NCBI GenBank assembly: GCA_963781805.1
Contig: CAWAHF010000004.1
Coordinates: forward strand, 6,138,001 to 6,202,000
Reading direction: 5' to 3'
DNA: 64,000 nucleotides
Source: JAFGPL01 sp963781805
Lineage (GTDB): Bacteria > Bacteroidota > Bacteroidia > Bacteroidales > UBA10428
Shown here: piece by piece, positions 1 to 8,611 of the stretch
Position numbering within the stretch: the stretch's first letter is position 1
Layout: the number at the start of each line of letters is the position of its first letter
Translations under genes and position numbers: made by a program
Notes under the pieces: model-generated
What the model was told of the DNA's origin: nothing
What the model saw: the letters and a program-made list of their open reading frames with translations, nothing else
The model's database searches: none

Positions 1-349
1 ATGGAATAATGAATAAAGGCTCTCTTCCCGTAAATTCTTGAACAACACCTTCCTTCTTTTCACCTCCATCAACGAACCTAGTACTTTTAATAGAATCATT
101 GAAAATAAATCGGCAATTATCTGAATCAATTAACCTCTCATATAAATCAACTACATTATTACTTGATTTTATCCATGGAATATAAATATTCAATTCTAAT
201 ATCTCATTATTAATTGATTCTCCTCTTTTAATTTCACCGCCAAATTCTATTAATGCTGAATTATTTATAAATTCCCAAGAACATATATGAAAACGTTCAA
301 TTTCAATGTCATTTGGTTTATCTGTAAAAATGAAGTAATTATTTTCCAT
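1..349 (-). CDS. Hypothetical protein, partial (3' end outside window)
   Basis: Reading the minus strand from an ATG at 349 gives 116 open codons that run off the left edge of the window. The protein starts MENNYFIFTDKPNDIEIE and contains a hydrophilic, mixed alpha/beta-looking sequence with no signal peptide or membrane segment. I do not recognise the family. It lies in the leftmost visible cassette of the array, in the same orientation as all other cassette genes, and an R2 stem-loop follows 35 bp upstream of its start. Coding potential is supported by the unbroken frame and by the shared orientation only; function is unknown. Confidence 0.6.
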   Translation of the reverse strand, partial: MENNYFIFTDKPNDIEIERFHICSWEFINNSALIEFGGEIKRGESINNEILELNIYIPWIKSSNNVVDLYERLIDSDNCRFIFNDSIKSTRFVDGGEKKEGVVQEFTGREPLFIIP

Positions 350-383
350 TTGTCTGTTATTTAATCATTTGGCGATTTTGGAT

Positions 384-447
384 ATTGCACTCTTTTGCAA
401 ATTTTGGTTTGTGTGTCAGCCTGTGCGATTTGCAAATGTGTGCAATG
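384..447. repeat. R2 stem-loop, copy 1
   Basis: The arms ATTGCACTCTTTTGCAAAT and ATTTGCAAATGTGTGCAAT pair across a 26-nt loop. This is the first of five copies of one stem-loop family in the array, all in the same orientation (others at 5774, 12276, 20018, 25004). It lies just upstream of the partial gene at 1-349. The core CTCTTTGnCAAAGC...GCTTTGGCAATGTG is seen in the other copies; this copy is the most diverged. It may be a second type of recombination site. Confidence 0.6.
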
Positions 448-603
448 TGCGAGGGCTTCCCTAACTGTCCCGAAGGGCAGAAGCGGGTTGGCAAAAACTA
501 ATTTTTTCTTGCACCAACCTTCAATCAATGCTCCAATCCAGTCTAAAATATTTTTGAATTTTCAGTCAAATTATCAATGTACTGCTGTCTTTTTAGCCTT
601 GCA

Positions 604-735
604 TACAACGTTCCTGCGGTATGAAACGTTTGGGAGAGCGGGCTGCGTTTGTATCCACCGTTGCAGAAAGCTGATGCGTGGCAGGATGCTAGAACAACCA
701 CTTCAACCCAAATGTTTTATGACCGCATGTTGGCA
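604..735. repeat. attC-like site 1
   Basis: Imperfect palindrome of about 130 bp. The left end reads TACAACGTT and the right end TGTTGGCAC. The inner arms TGCGGTATGAAACGTTTGGG and CCCAAATGTTTTATGACCGC pair with two G-T wobbles (on the plus strand) and one unpaired G on the right arm, like the extrahelical base of attC sites. It follows the 3' end of the 747-1394 gene by 12 bp. The right end GTTGGCACC is mirrored by GGTGCCAAC at the next site, closing the cassette. Confidence 0.75.
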
Positions 736-746
736 CCAGTTATTTT

Positions 747-1394
747 TTAATCAATCATTTTTCTAAAGAATCCTTTGTAACCAATTGTCAAAGTATAATT
801 TAATGAGGAAGGTTTCATATTCGAGCTTATCTTAGAGTAATCTGTCGTATAATAATCTATTCCTAATCCAATTACAATAAAATTAAATCTTTTTAGTTTA
901 ATATATCTATCTATACCCAATCCAACCTGAGCACCCATAATAATATCTGATTCGTAAATCAGATTTGTTTCCTTACTATTAGAAATCTCGAAGTTGGTCG
1001 AATTGAATCCAAATTTAATATCAGTACTCCAATTTTTATGAAAATCATAGGAATATCCTAATGCCATATTTAAATTAAAAGAACTGAATTCATTTTGATT
1101 GTTTACAGTTACATTGTCGAATACCATATCTTTATTAGGCTTAAACTCATAAATAAAAGCTCCATATGTAAAATAGAAGTTTTTATAAAACACGGTTAAA
1201 TCTGTTATCTGAGTGATTTTGTTATCAATGAAATCAGAATTAAACATTTGATGTAGTATTGCTCCAGACTCAATTTTAATCGCCCAAGGACTTTTAACTA
1301 ATCTCTTGCCAGAAAGCGTGTCATTATCAATCTTTTGTGAGTATAAATTGACTGACATAACTGTCGTGATAAAAATAATCCAAATTTGTTTCAT
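747..1394 (-). CDS. Exported beta-barrel-like hypothetical protein
   Basis: 215 aa. An N-terminal signal peptide (about residues 1-19, ending VNLYSQ) is followed by alternating hydrophobic/polar strands and many aromatic residues, as in small Bacteroidota outer-membrane barrel proteins; the last strand reads TLTIGYKGFF close to the C-terminus. No conserved family is recognised. It is the only gene of its cassette: attC-like site 1 lies downstream and the site split by the first group II intron lies upstream (the intron begins 36 bp from the start codon). Expression would need a promoter inside the cassette or read-through across the intron. Confidence 0.75.
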   Translation of the reverse strand: MKQIWIIFITTVMSVNLYSQKIDNDTLSGKRLVKSPWAIKIESGAILHQMFNSDFIDNKITQITDLTVFYKNFYFTYGAFIYEFKPNKDMVFDNVTVNNQNEFSSFNLNMALGYSYDFHKNWSTDIKFGFNSTNFEISNSKETNLIYESDIIMGAQVGLGIDRYIKLKRFNFIVIGLGIDYYTTDYSKISSNMKPSSLNYTLTIGYKGFFRKMID

Positions 1395-1429
1395 ATGATT
1401 ATTATTTGTTTGAGTGTTTTAATTGGTGC

Positions 1430-3652
1430 ACCGGGTAGCTTACGCCCCCTAAGAACCGTACGTGCGACTTTCACCGCATACGGCTCAGGCACTTTTAAGG
1501 CCAACCTTGTTAGGGTAGACCCGGCTATTGTTTTTACCTCTGCAAACAAAAGTAGTGATTTGTTTGCTATTCAAAGCTAAACGTTTCCTTAAGGATACCC
1601 TTTTCTCAAAATATGAATCAAATTCAGACAGGTAAGGATTGGCCTTCTGAGCGATTTTAACATGATATCGAATAGGTACCATACCGATTTTATATAAGCG
1701 GTAGGAATATATACCTTTATAAGATACACGTTTATCGGAAAAATGATTGCCCAAAAAGTACCTTTTGAATACCCACCTGTGGCCTTTGTCACCATGCTGG
1801 CGGGTAGCCCATTTCCAGGTTTGTCCGAAGATGAATACCTCCAGTTTTCTGAAGGTATTCTTTGAGCAAATACCCTTGTGATAGTTTGACCATCCCCGGA
1901 TAACCGGGTTTAGTTTTCGTATAAGGGCATGAGCAGGCAGTCCATGGCTCTCGCGTATGATGAGTTTTATCTTATCTTTGAAAGCCTGTACAGATTTCCG
2001 TGATGGTTTTATCAGCAGTTTACCCTTGTACTTACGGATATGCTGTGATAAGAAGTCAAAACCCTGGTCAATATTGGTTATTTTGGATTTCTCATCAGAG
2101 AGCCTAAGCCCCCGTTCTTTGAGGAATTCCTTAACAAGTGGTATGATTTGATTAGTAATTACCTCTTTATCCTTAGCGGTAATAATAAAATCATCGGCAT
2201 ACCTTACAAAATTGACTTTCTGGTTTTTCCACCTTGGAAACTGTTTGTTTATGGTGGTTTCCAATCCGTCAAGCACCATATTCATGATGATTGGGGATAT
2301 GATACCGCCTTGTGGAGTACCTTTAAGGGAGGGGAATAACCTACCTTTCTGGATATATCCTGCTTTGAGCCATTTATCAAGAATGGATTTGTTGACCGGG
2401 ATATGGTTTAATATCCACTGATGGTCAATTTCATCAAAGCAGGCCTTGATGTCGGCTTCATACACCCATTGTGCGCAATTTTTACGGCACAGGATAAGAA
2501 AGCATTGTGCAATGGCATCGGCACACGAACGTTTTTCCCTAAACCCATAAGAATTTAGGTCGGCCATTGTTTCGGCCAGAGGGACAAGAGCAATCATGTG
2601 CAGGGCTTGCATAGCCCTGTCATCCATGCACGGGATGCTTAAGGGACGTTTTTTGCCATTCTTCTTAGGGATATATATCCTACGTAAAGGTTTAGGGGTG
2701 TATCCCCTGTTCTTAAGGTTTTCAGCTGCGACGAGTTTATCATACCCGTCTATCCAGATTTTATGGTCAACACCGGGGGTTTTGCCTCCCTTGTTGTTGG
2801 CCACCCGGAATACAGCCAATAGTTTAGCATAAAAGGATTTGGTAATGAGAAACATCAGGGCTTTAGCTTTGCCCCAGCGTTTCTCTTTAACAGCCTTGGC
2901 AATACGTCTTTGCAGCCTGTTCACCCGTTGAATAACCTTTCGCCATATAATGAGGTTCCAGTTATCGGTTTGGTGTGCCAGTGCACACGATGAATTTTCA
3001 TTCTCGTTCATTTGCTTTCCAGCATTTACAGGTTCTAAAAAGTATCATGCCATAAAGTACCAGACAGAGGTGGGCTGGTTTTCACCTGTGGCGATGTTGT
3101 GGCCACTATCCCTGGCATTACATCAGGGCATTCGCTTTGTCTGTCCTCTCTGTACGGTGTTTCCCCATGCCTTGCGGTTAGGGTTTTTGATCCCGCTGTT
3201 ACAGGAAAAGAGAGCACCGTGCTTCCATGTTCCATGTAAATAACAAAAGATACAGGTTTAGGCCTATCCTGTCCACCGGCTGGGCAACATCCCCGTAAAC
3301 GCAACGTTGACCACGTTTAACCTGCCAGCTTACCATTTTGGTACAAGGCGTGTCATCCTCTTTTTCGCCCTTACGCCATTTCGATGGTTTCGGAATATTT
3401 ACCTGAGTTGGCCATGCCTGCTCACCCCAGCCCTAAATCGGTTTTTGAGGCCCCGAAGACTATCCGCTTCACAGCTTATAGCCCCGCCATAGGGTATACA
3501 ACCCGGCGTTTGGTACTCGTTTCCCGGAGCTTCAACCGGTAATAGCTGCACTATACACCAGTTGTCCGGTAAGGGTACTGTTGAGGGAACAACAGGTTTT
3601 ATCAAAGAACAATCCTTTGTAAAACAATTATTTACACGACTTCAAGTCGCAA
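1430..3652 (-). mobile_element. Group II intron, copy 1 (2223 bp) inserted in an attC-like site
   Basis: Boundaries were set by comparing the two copies: both share 2223 bp and diverge immediately outside 1430/3652 and 12503/14725. Domain V (minus strand, 34 nt, 1453-1486, GAGCCGTATGCGGTGAAAGT...) and the short domain VI end at CTACCCGGT. The 5' end reads TTGCGACTTGAAGTCG, somewhat off the usual GTGYG. The domain I-III RNA occupies about 3012-3652. Removing the intron restores GGTGC/CAACGTT, the R box of the attC-like site, so the insertion lies at GTTG/GCACC on the minus strand. Group II introns that target attC (C-attC introns) are known; this copy differs from the second by about eight substitutions. 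Confidence 0.9.
1485..3011 (-). CDS. ltrA: Group II intron reverse transcriptase/maturase (copy 1)
   Basis: 508 aa. An N-terminal RVT_N-type region (about 15-100), then reverse-transcriptase motifs: GTPQGGIISP at 231-240 and the catalytic YADD at 271-274, followed by the maturase (X) domain to about 440. The C-terminus FDSYFEKRVSLRKRLALN aligns with the point where related proteins continue into an HNH endonuclease, but here the protein ends without the zinc/HNH motifs, so the endonuclease appears lost. The stop codon overlaps domain V by 2 nt. The protein would promote splicing and reverse splicing of its own intron into the attC R box. It differs from copy 2 at residue 141 (Ala here, Ser there). 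Confidence 0.95.
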   Translation of the reverse strand: MNENENSSCALAHQTDNWNLIIWRKVIQRVNRLQRRIAKAVKEKRWGKAKALMFLITKSFYAKLLAVFRVANNKGGKTPGVDHKIWIDGYDKLVAAENLKNRGYTPKPLRRIYIPKKNGKKRPLSIPCMDDRAMQALHMIALVPLAETMADLNSYGFREKRSCADAIAQCFLILCRKNCAQWVYEADIKACFDEIDHQWILNHIPVNKSILDKWLKAGYIQKGRLFPSLKGTPQGGIISPIIMNMVLDGLETTINKQFPRWKNQKVNFVRYADDFIITAKDKEVITNQIIPLVKEFLKERGLRLSDEKSKITNIDQGFDFLSQHIRKYKGKLLIKPSRKSVQAFKDKIKLIIRESHGLPAHALIRKLNPVIRGWSNYHKGICSKNTFRKLEVFIFGQTWKWATRQHGDKGHRWVFKRYFLGNHFSDKRVSYKGIYSYRLYKIGMVPIRYHVKIAQKANPYLSEFDSYFEKRVSLRKRLALNSKQITTFVCRGKNNSRVYPNKVGLKSA

Positions 3653-3782
3653 CAACGTTAAGACGATATGTTTCGTAAGGGATTTAAAAGCACCATGCCT
3701 TCAAACTAACTTTATTGTTGAACTGGCAGAAAATCATATAATCCCACTGAAACCCTTATGAAATATATCGTGTGTTGTACAT
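3653..3782. repeat. attC-like site 2 (right part; left part 1418-1429, split by intron 1)
   Basis: The rejoined site begins AATTGGTGC/CAACGTT and ends GTGTTGTACAT. The arms CGATATGTTTCGTAAGGG and CCCTTATGAAATATATCG pair over 18 bp with two G-T wobbles on the plus strand. The right end GTTGTACAT is mirrored by ATGTACAAC at site 3, so the IS91-like genes lie between matching cassette ends. Confidence 0.75.
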
Positions 3783-3986
3783 AGTGCTGTACAGAGTGCT
3801 TATTATTTAATATTATTAGAACTTCAATCTTTTCATGTTGCACTTTTATATTTTACCCTCTCAAATTTATCCTTTTTATCTTTATTATTTCTCTACTTTT
3901 TATGTTTTTATACTGTTAGTTTTATTCCATTTCCTGCTTTTTTGCCCGTTTTTCACGTCAGGGCATAGTTATCCCATGATTTTTGA

Positions 3987-5234
3987 TCAAGCTACTGCTC
4001 GTTTGTTTATTAAATATTTTCTCTCAAATATGTGGCTTATTTTCTTGTTTGTACCTTTTATTTTCTTTTCTATTACCGTATGATGATATTCTTTGTCCTT
4101 TTTACATACCTGACAATACATCGGGCTTTCTTCTGTCTTTTCTACCTGTAATGCTTTCCAATCATTCGCGCCTTCTGTTGGCGCTGTATCCTGGTATAAA
4201 TGTTCCTCAGCTATTTCCCCCCTGTTTGAATATAACCCATAATACCGTACTATCCTGAAATATGGCAACGGCACATGTTGTAACAACCGGGGGAAAAAAT
4301 CTTTGTAACTTAAAGTTAGCTCTTTCTCTATCGGTTTTTTGTTTATATCCAAAGTTTTATAATCCTTATGCCTGAAACTGATATTCTCCCCTTCTATTAA
4401 CGTTATTTTATACTCGCTTAAACATGCCCGCTTTGAATAACGCCCTATGTAGCGGATTACTGCTTCGGGGTTTTCCATTGCTGCCTCTAAATGTATTTTC
4501 CAATTCTTACTGTTTATCCTTTTTATAAACTGCTTAAAACTTTTCTGGTCGCTAAAGTTATGTTCTAACTTCCCCGTATCAAACACTTCAATCAGGCTAT
4601 CTTCAAATTTGCACCGGAACTTGTCCTGTAAAAACTTGTAATTTACATAATCCCCTTTTATCGCTGTTAAAGCACCTGTTGAAGTATCTATCCCGCCCCA
4701 TGATACTATCATGTGCATGTGCGGATGGTAATCCTTTGTTTCTCCAAAGGTGTGTAAAACTGATATAACCCCGATTTTTAAATTATACCTATGCCTTATC
4801 CAGTCTTTAAAAGTATCGGCTGTAACACGCATCAATATATTTAACAGTTCTTTCCCATTGCCCTTGATTAATGGTATTAACTGGTGTGGTAAGGTAAATA
4901 CTACATGGCGGTGTGGAAGATTTAGCATTTGGCTTTTTACCCGTTCTGCCCACTTTAATGTATCATGCCAACTACAGGTTGGGCAAAACCTGTTCTTGCA
5001 ACTGTGATAAACTTCCGTTATATCCCCACAATCCGGGCATGCATATATGTCTACACCTAAGGCTGCTGTCCGGCATACACGCATGGCATTGACTGCCTTG
5101 TATTGCTCTGGTTGTATATATTCTTTGGGCGATTTTGTATATTCATCCCACCATGTGTCAAAAAAATCGGCTAACCGATATTTCTTTTCACCTATCCATG
5201 TCTTTTCATTGGTGTGGTGTTTACATTCGCACAT
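3987..5234 (-). CDS. IS91-family (HUH, Y2) transposase
   Basis: 415 aa. The N-terminus has a zinc-binding domain (CPDCG at 66-70, CKNRFCPTC at 79-87). The HUH nuclease motif HPHMH is at 170-174 and the paired tyrosines YIGRY are at 262/266, the expected Y2 arrangement of IS91/IS801/ISCR transposases that move by rolling-circle replication. The length is normal for the family. The gene immediately follows a small zinc-ribbon gene with a 1-nt gap, suggesting a two-gene unit. Both lie between matching cassette ends (GTTGTACAT / ATGTACAAC) instead of recognisable IS91 ori/ter ends, which I could not locate. A Cys-rich C-terminal CQVCKKD follows at about 377. Confidence 0.9.
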   Translation of the reverse strand: MCECKHHTNEKTWIGEKKYRLADFFDTWWDEYTKSPKEYIQPEQYKAVNAMRVCRTAALGVDIYACPDCGDITEVYHSCKNRFCPTCSWHDTLKWAERVKSQMLNLPHRHVVFTLPHQLIPLIKGNGKELLNILMRVTADTFKDWIRHRYNLKIGVISVLHTFGETKDYHPHMHMIVSWGGIDTSTGALTAIKGDYVNYKFLQDKFRCKFEDSLIEVFDTGKLEHNFSDQKSFKQFIKRINSKNWKIHLEAAMENPEAVIRYIGRYSKRACLSEYKITLIEGENISFRHKDYKTLDINKKPIEKELTLSYKDFFPRLLQHVPLPYFRIVRYYGLYSNRGEIAEEHLYQDTAPTEGANDWKALQVEKTEESPMYCQVCKKDKEYHHTVIEKKIKGTNKKISHIFERKYLINKRAVA

Positions 5235-5235
5235 T

Positions 5236-5436
5236 TTAAATCGTTAAGTCTCCCAAATGCCATGCCGTCATCTGGCTTTGCCCCAACTCACTCAACAACT
5301 CTTTCCCTTCTACGCCACACTTCGGACAAATGGGATTGTTTTCAAACACTAATTTATAATTTTTATCCATATCTGGTTTACCTACTTCATAATTATAGTT
5401 AAACCTACATTTTCCACAGTTAAAATTTACTATCAT
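5236..5436 (-). CDS. Small zinc-ribbon protein next to IS91 transposase
   Basis: 66 aa with four cysteines in two CxxC pairs: CGKC near residue 8 and CPKC near residue 38, typical of a small zinc ribbon. The stop codon TAA is separated by one base from the ATG of the transposase gene, so translation is probably coupled. No known family name is recognised. It could be an accessory DNA- or RNA-binding protein of the IS91-like unit, or a passenger. Start chosen at ATG 5436. Confidence 0.65.
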   Translation of the reverse strand: MIVNFNCGKCRFNYNYEVGKPDMDKNYKLVFENNPICPKCGVEGKELLSELGQSQMTAWHLGDLTI

Positions 5437-5479
5437 GGCTCTAAGTTTGATTTTATTAATGTGCTATGCTTTAGCATTA

Positions 5480-5615
5480 TGTACAACGTTTGATGGTATG
5501 GTGTCGTGCGGGAATACGAAGCGATTTCTTATCAGTTTACACTTGCTTTTTTTACGAGCTACAAACCTTCGAAAACCACTGAAATCCGCATGCACTATAC
5601 CATGTGTTACCGCCT
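5480..5615. repeat. attC-like site 3
   Basis: The left end reads ATGTACAACGTTT and the right end GTGTTACCGCC. The arms TGGTATGGTGTCGTGCGG and CCGCATGCACTATACCA pair with two G-T wobbles (plus strand) and one unpaired T on the left arm. The same unpaired T is seen in the site at 16338. The right end GTTACCGCCTGGTG is mirrored by CACTTGGCGGTAAC at the site split by intron 2, enclosing the five-gene operon. Confidence 0.75.
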
Positions 5616-5773
5616 GGTGTTCTTTCTTCTTTCCTTGTAAACCATTGTCAATATTCAGATTCCGTGTCATTGTTATTTTACTTTCTTGTCTGTCAGTGTC
5701 GGCTTGTGTGTCAGCGTTTTTTATTTTTTATGTGTCGGCAATTTTTTAAAACAATTTCTCTTCGCGCGTTGGT

Positions 5774-5842
5774 TGTGCAAGCTCTTTGACAAAGCTTTGG
5801 TTTTAGCATTGGCTGGTGGGGCTTTGGCAATGTGCTTGCAAT
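5774..5842. repeat. R2 stem-loop, copy 2
   Basis: The arms TTGTGCAAGCTCTTTGACAA... and GCTTTGGCAATGTGCTTGCAA pair over about 20 bp. It lies just 3' of the gajB-like stop codon, between the operon and attC-like site 3. A second copy (12276) flanks the other side of the operon in the same orientation. It could also act as a transcription terminator, although a clear T-run on the minus strand is missing. Confidence 0.6.
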
Positions 5843-5858
5843 TTTGGATTGAAATTTT

Positions 5859-6968
5859 TCATTTCCATTTTTCTATTCCGTTCAGTTCAATATTTTCAGA
5901 ATAATCGTAAATAATTCCCACACTATATTTTGCTCTTGTCAATGCTACATAAAGTTTTGAACAGCTTGTGGGGGCTAAATCTATATTATTGTCAGTAAAC
6001 CAATTTATAATAGGTTTTGTTGGATAAATTAAAACTCTCTCAAATGAAAGCCCTTTCGATTCACCAAAATTCATTGATTTATAATTATCGTTTACTATGG
6101 TTTTAATGTTTTCTCGTAATTGAACTGGGGAATATGTTTTCAAATATTCAGCAACATCGGTTGGGCGGACAAGAAAAACTCCGTCATGACTTGTTATTTC
6201 TTTATTTCCCGTTGTAACGGATGGTAAATTTGGGAAAAGTTTGTTTGAAAGATTACAAATGGTTTCATTACACCGATAGTTAATTGTTAAAGAAGTCATA
6301 TCTGTTTCAATCTCTAAAGAATCATCTTCAAAGAAATTTACAATGGCAGCTTTTTTATACTGCTTATTTTTTGCTGAACTGTTTGTGGAATAAGTACCTT
6401 GGCGTGGGTCACCAACTAGAAGGGTATTTGAGTTTGCTTTGAAAAGCAATTTCAATAATTCTAAATCGTAACCTGCTAAGTCCTGAACTTCGTCAATAAA
6501 TATGTGAGTGTAAATCTTGCACAACCTTTCAATAACTGCTCCGTCTGAATTTGCATTACTTCTGAAAACGAACTTGGAGATTTTGTCAGAGTAGATTTTG
6601 ATTTCTTTACTGAAGTAGTGCCGTTCAAATTCTTTTTCTTCGCTGAAATAAATTGGCTTCCCTTTGAAATAGTATTTTAACCCTGATTGACTGTTTACCA
6701 ATATCAAACCTGTGATTTCCTTTTCATAAAGACCACCCTGAAAAGGTCTTACTCCATGTTGCAATAAAAAAGAAAACCATGTTTGAACGATAACATTTTT
6801 GGGAATGTACTGATTAACTTCTATTATTTTCTTTCTTATCTCCGCTTCATTCGCTTGTGTGTATGTTGTAATCAAAATTCTTTCATCCTTTATCTGTAAA
6901 GCTTCATTTACAAGAAAGGTTGTCTTTCCTGCGCCAGCAGCAGCAACTATGAGTTTGTTCTGATTCAT
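5859..6968 (-). CDS. gajB: GajB-like UvrD/PcrA-family helicase (short)
   Basis: 369 aa superfamily 1 helicase. Walker A AAAGAGKTT at 9-17, Walker B IDEVQDL at 158-164, GDPRQ at 187-191, YRC near 231, GESKGLSFE at 302-310 (motif V) and VALTRAKY at 341-348 (motif VI). It is shorter than the Gabija GajB I remember (about 490 aa) and appears to lack part of the 1B/2B insertions, yet all core motifs are present. Its start overlaps the stop of the OLD nuclease gene by 4 bp (ATGA), as expected of class 2 OLD/UvrD pairs. In Gabija, GajB is thought to sense nucleotide depletion or DNA ends and act with GajA against phage. It is the last gene of a five-gene operon. Confidence 0.85.
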   Translation of the reverse strand: MNQNKLIVAAAGAGKTTFLVNEALQIKDERILITTYTQANEAEIRKKIIEVNQYIPKNVIVQTWFSFLLQHGVRPFQGGLYEKEITGLILVNSQSGLKYYFKGKPIYFSEEKEFERHYFSKEIKIYSDKISKFVFRSNANSDGAVIERLCKIYTHIFIDEVQDLAGYDLELLKLLFKANSNTLLVGDPRQGTYSTNSSAKNKQYKKAAIVNFFEDDSLEIETDMTSLTINYRCNETICNLSNKLFPNLPSVTTGNKEITSHDGVFLVRPTDVAEYLKTYSPVQLRENIKTIVNDNYKSMNFGESKGLSFERVLIYPTKPIINWFTDNNIDLAPTSCSKLYVALTRAKYSVGIIYDYSENIELNGIEKWK

Positions 6969-8611
6969 TTAGCAATTGCTTCCAAAATGTATTGAGGAAA
7001 TTTAATTTCCCCTGTGGTTTCAAATATTTTCAATGCACATTCGGTTTTGTTTGCTTTCATGTATTTGTGCAAGTCATCATCATTTGCATAATCAGTTCCC
7101 AAAATAGTATTCATTTTATCTCTACCATTCTCCTTTAAAATTTTTGGCTCAAGTGTGTTGTAATTGAAAGGTTTGTTTTTTGCACCGATTACTAGTGCTC
7201 CAGAATCAACCGTTGTGTCAAAGCAAATTGCAATGTTGAGTTTAGCATTAGCACCAAGATAATTCTCATATTTTGTTTGCACTGCTCCAACATCACCGTC
7301 ATTGTCTGTAACAACCGAAACAGATTTGTTGAGTTTCTCTGCAACTTCCAAGAACCTCAGAAAAGCAGTTCCAACAGAAATAACATCAATACCGTTTTCA
7401 ATAGGAAGTTTGCCTCCATAGGCTTTCATATATGCCTTTTGAATTACCAACTCGTCAGAATCTCCTTCTACCAGAATTGCTTTCTTACAAAGTATTAAAC
7501 GCAAAGTATCGTATCCTGAAAGGTGGCTAAAAAAATTGTTTGTATCAGCTTTTAATTCTTGGAGTTTTAATGTTTTACTGTCATTTAAAAGAATTAAACT
7601 GTCCAGTCCAAGTTTGTTTGCCACAAAGCTGCTGTGAGTTGAAATTAAAATCTGTTTGTCTCCCAAGTTCTCTTTAATACTTTTAATTAGCTCATTCAAT
7701 TTGGTGTGTGATAAATGATTTTCGGGTTCTTCAAGTAAAATAATGTTAGCTTCCTTTGATTTCTTATGACTTAAAGCAAGTTTCGTTTTAACGATGCATT
7801 GTTCTCCTTTGCCAATGTTATGGAAAGGAATATCATCTAAGTAAGTCATTAAACTTGTTTCCCAAGCGTTCTTTGAAGAAAGGTCTACAGAAAGTTTTAC
7901 ATTTTTGTCCGAAATTTTTGCGGCAGTTTTTATCTTCTCATTTATTGTTTTAATTGCACCTTCGTCCATGAACACCTCTTGCATTTTTCTATATGCTTGA
8001 GTGATGTCAACAATTTCCTTATGTTCCAAATTCTCACGGATGATTCTTGAAATGTAAACATCTGAACCATTTTGATAACGGTTACTTGACGAATCAATAA
8101 GAGCAGACTTTAACGGAATACTCTTAGAAGTAATTACTTGTCTTGCAAAAGATGTCCAAACAATATCATAGTATTCAATTGGAACTGTTTTAATGTTTCC
8201 CGACTTAACCAGTTCCTCATATTCAGCTTGGTATTTCTCATCAAACTGTATCCTGAAAGATATTCCACAATCTTTTTTCTTCTCACTATTTCCATCACCC
8301 TCAAACAATGCAATGTCTTCTCCTTCAAAAGAGAGTTCAATCGAGATGTGAGGAAGTGTTGCAGGTTTCCCCTCATTCATATTTTTTACATAAGCATTTA
8401 CTGAATCAATGTTGAAAAGGTATTGTGACAATTCGTTTTTCAAATACCTTCCATTGAGTAAGCCAGTTAAAGCCAAATGAATTGCTTCTAAAATCGTCGA
8501 TTTCCCAGATTCATTATCACCAACAAGAAGATTCAAACCTTTATTTGGTTCAAAAGAGAATTTACCGTTTAAACACTTGTAGTTTTCTATGGTAACTTTC
8601 GTGATATTCAT
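6965..8611 (-). CDS. gajA: GajA-like OLD-family ATPase/TOPRIM endonuclease
   Basis: 548 aa from ATG 8611. An in-frame upstream ATG at 8734 would add 41 residues inside the preceding gene, so the 8611 start, which overlaps that gene's stop as ATGA, is preferred. ABC-type ATPase halves: Walker A GDNESGKST at 31-39, signature-like NIGKGEQ near 265, Walker B IILLEEPENH at 290-299. C-terminal TOPRIM: VEGDSDE at 381-387 and TDNDGD at 435-440, with a further acidic residue in NTLEPK near 488. This layout matches class 2 OLD nucleases, which pair with UvrD helicases and form Gabija. Function in phage defence is inferred from the family. Confidence 0.88.
   Translation of the reverse strand: MNITKVTIENYKCLNGKFSFEPNKGLNLLVGDNESGKSTILEAIHLALTGLLNGRYLKNELSQYLFNIDSVNAYVKNMNEGKPATLPHISIELSFEGEDIALFEGDGNSEKKKDCGISFRIQFDEKYQAEYEELVKSGNIKTVPIEYYDIVWTSFARQVITSKSIPLKSALIDSSSNRYQNGSDVYISRIIRENLEHKEIVDITQAYRKMQEVFMDEGAIKTINEKIKTAAKISDKNVKLSVDLSSKNAWETSLMTYLDDIPFHNIGKGEQCIVKTKLALSHKKSKEANIILLEEPENHLSHTKLNELIKSIKENLGDKQILISTHSSFVANKLGLDSLILLNDSKTLKLQELKADTNNFFSHLSGYDTLRLILCKKAILVEGDSDELVIQKAYMKAYGGKLPIENGIDVISVGTAFLRFLEVAEKLNKSVSVVTDNDGDVGAVQTKYENYLGANAKLNIAICFDTTVDSGALVIGAKNKPFNYNTLEPKILKENGRDKMNTILGTDYANDDDLHKYMKANKTECALKIFETTGEIKFPQYILEAIAK

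Noticed and set aside
395..766. 123-aa plus-strand open frame
   Set aside because: It runs through the R2 stem-loop and attC-like site 1, antisense to all cassette genes, and has an improbable Cys/Phe-rich composition.
1589..3605. Many open frames of 60-97 codons on both strands within intron 1 (and the same set in intron 2)
   Set aside because: They are shadows of the maturase gene or fall in the structured intron RNA, and none has protein-like features.
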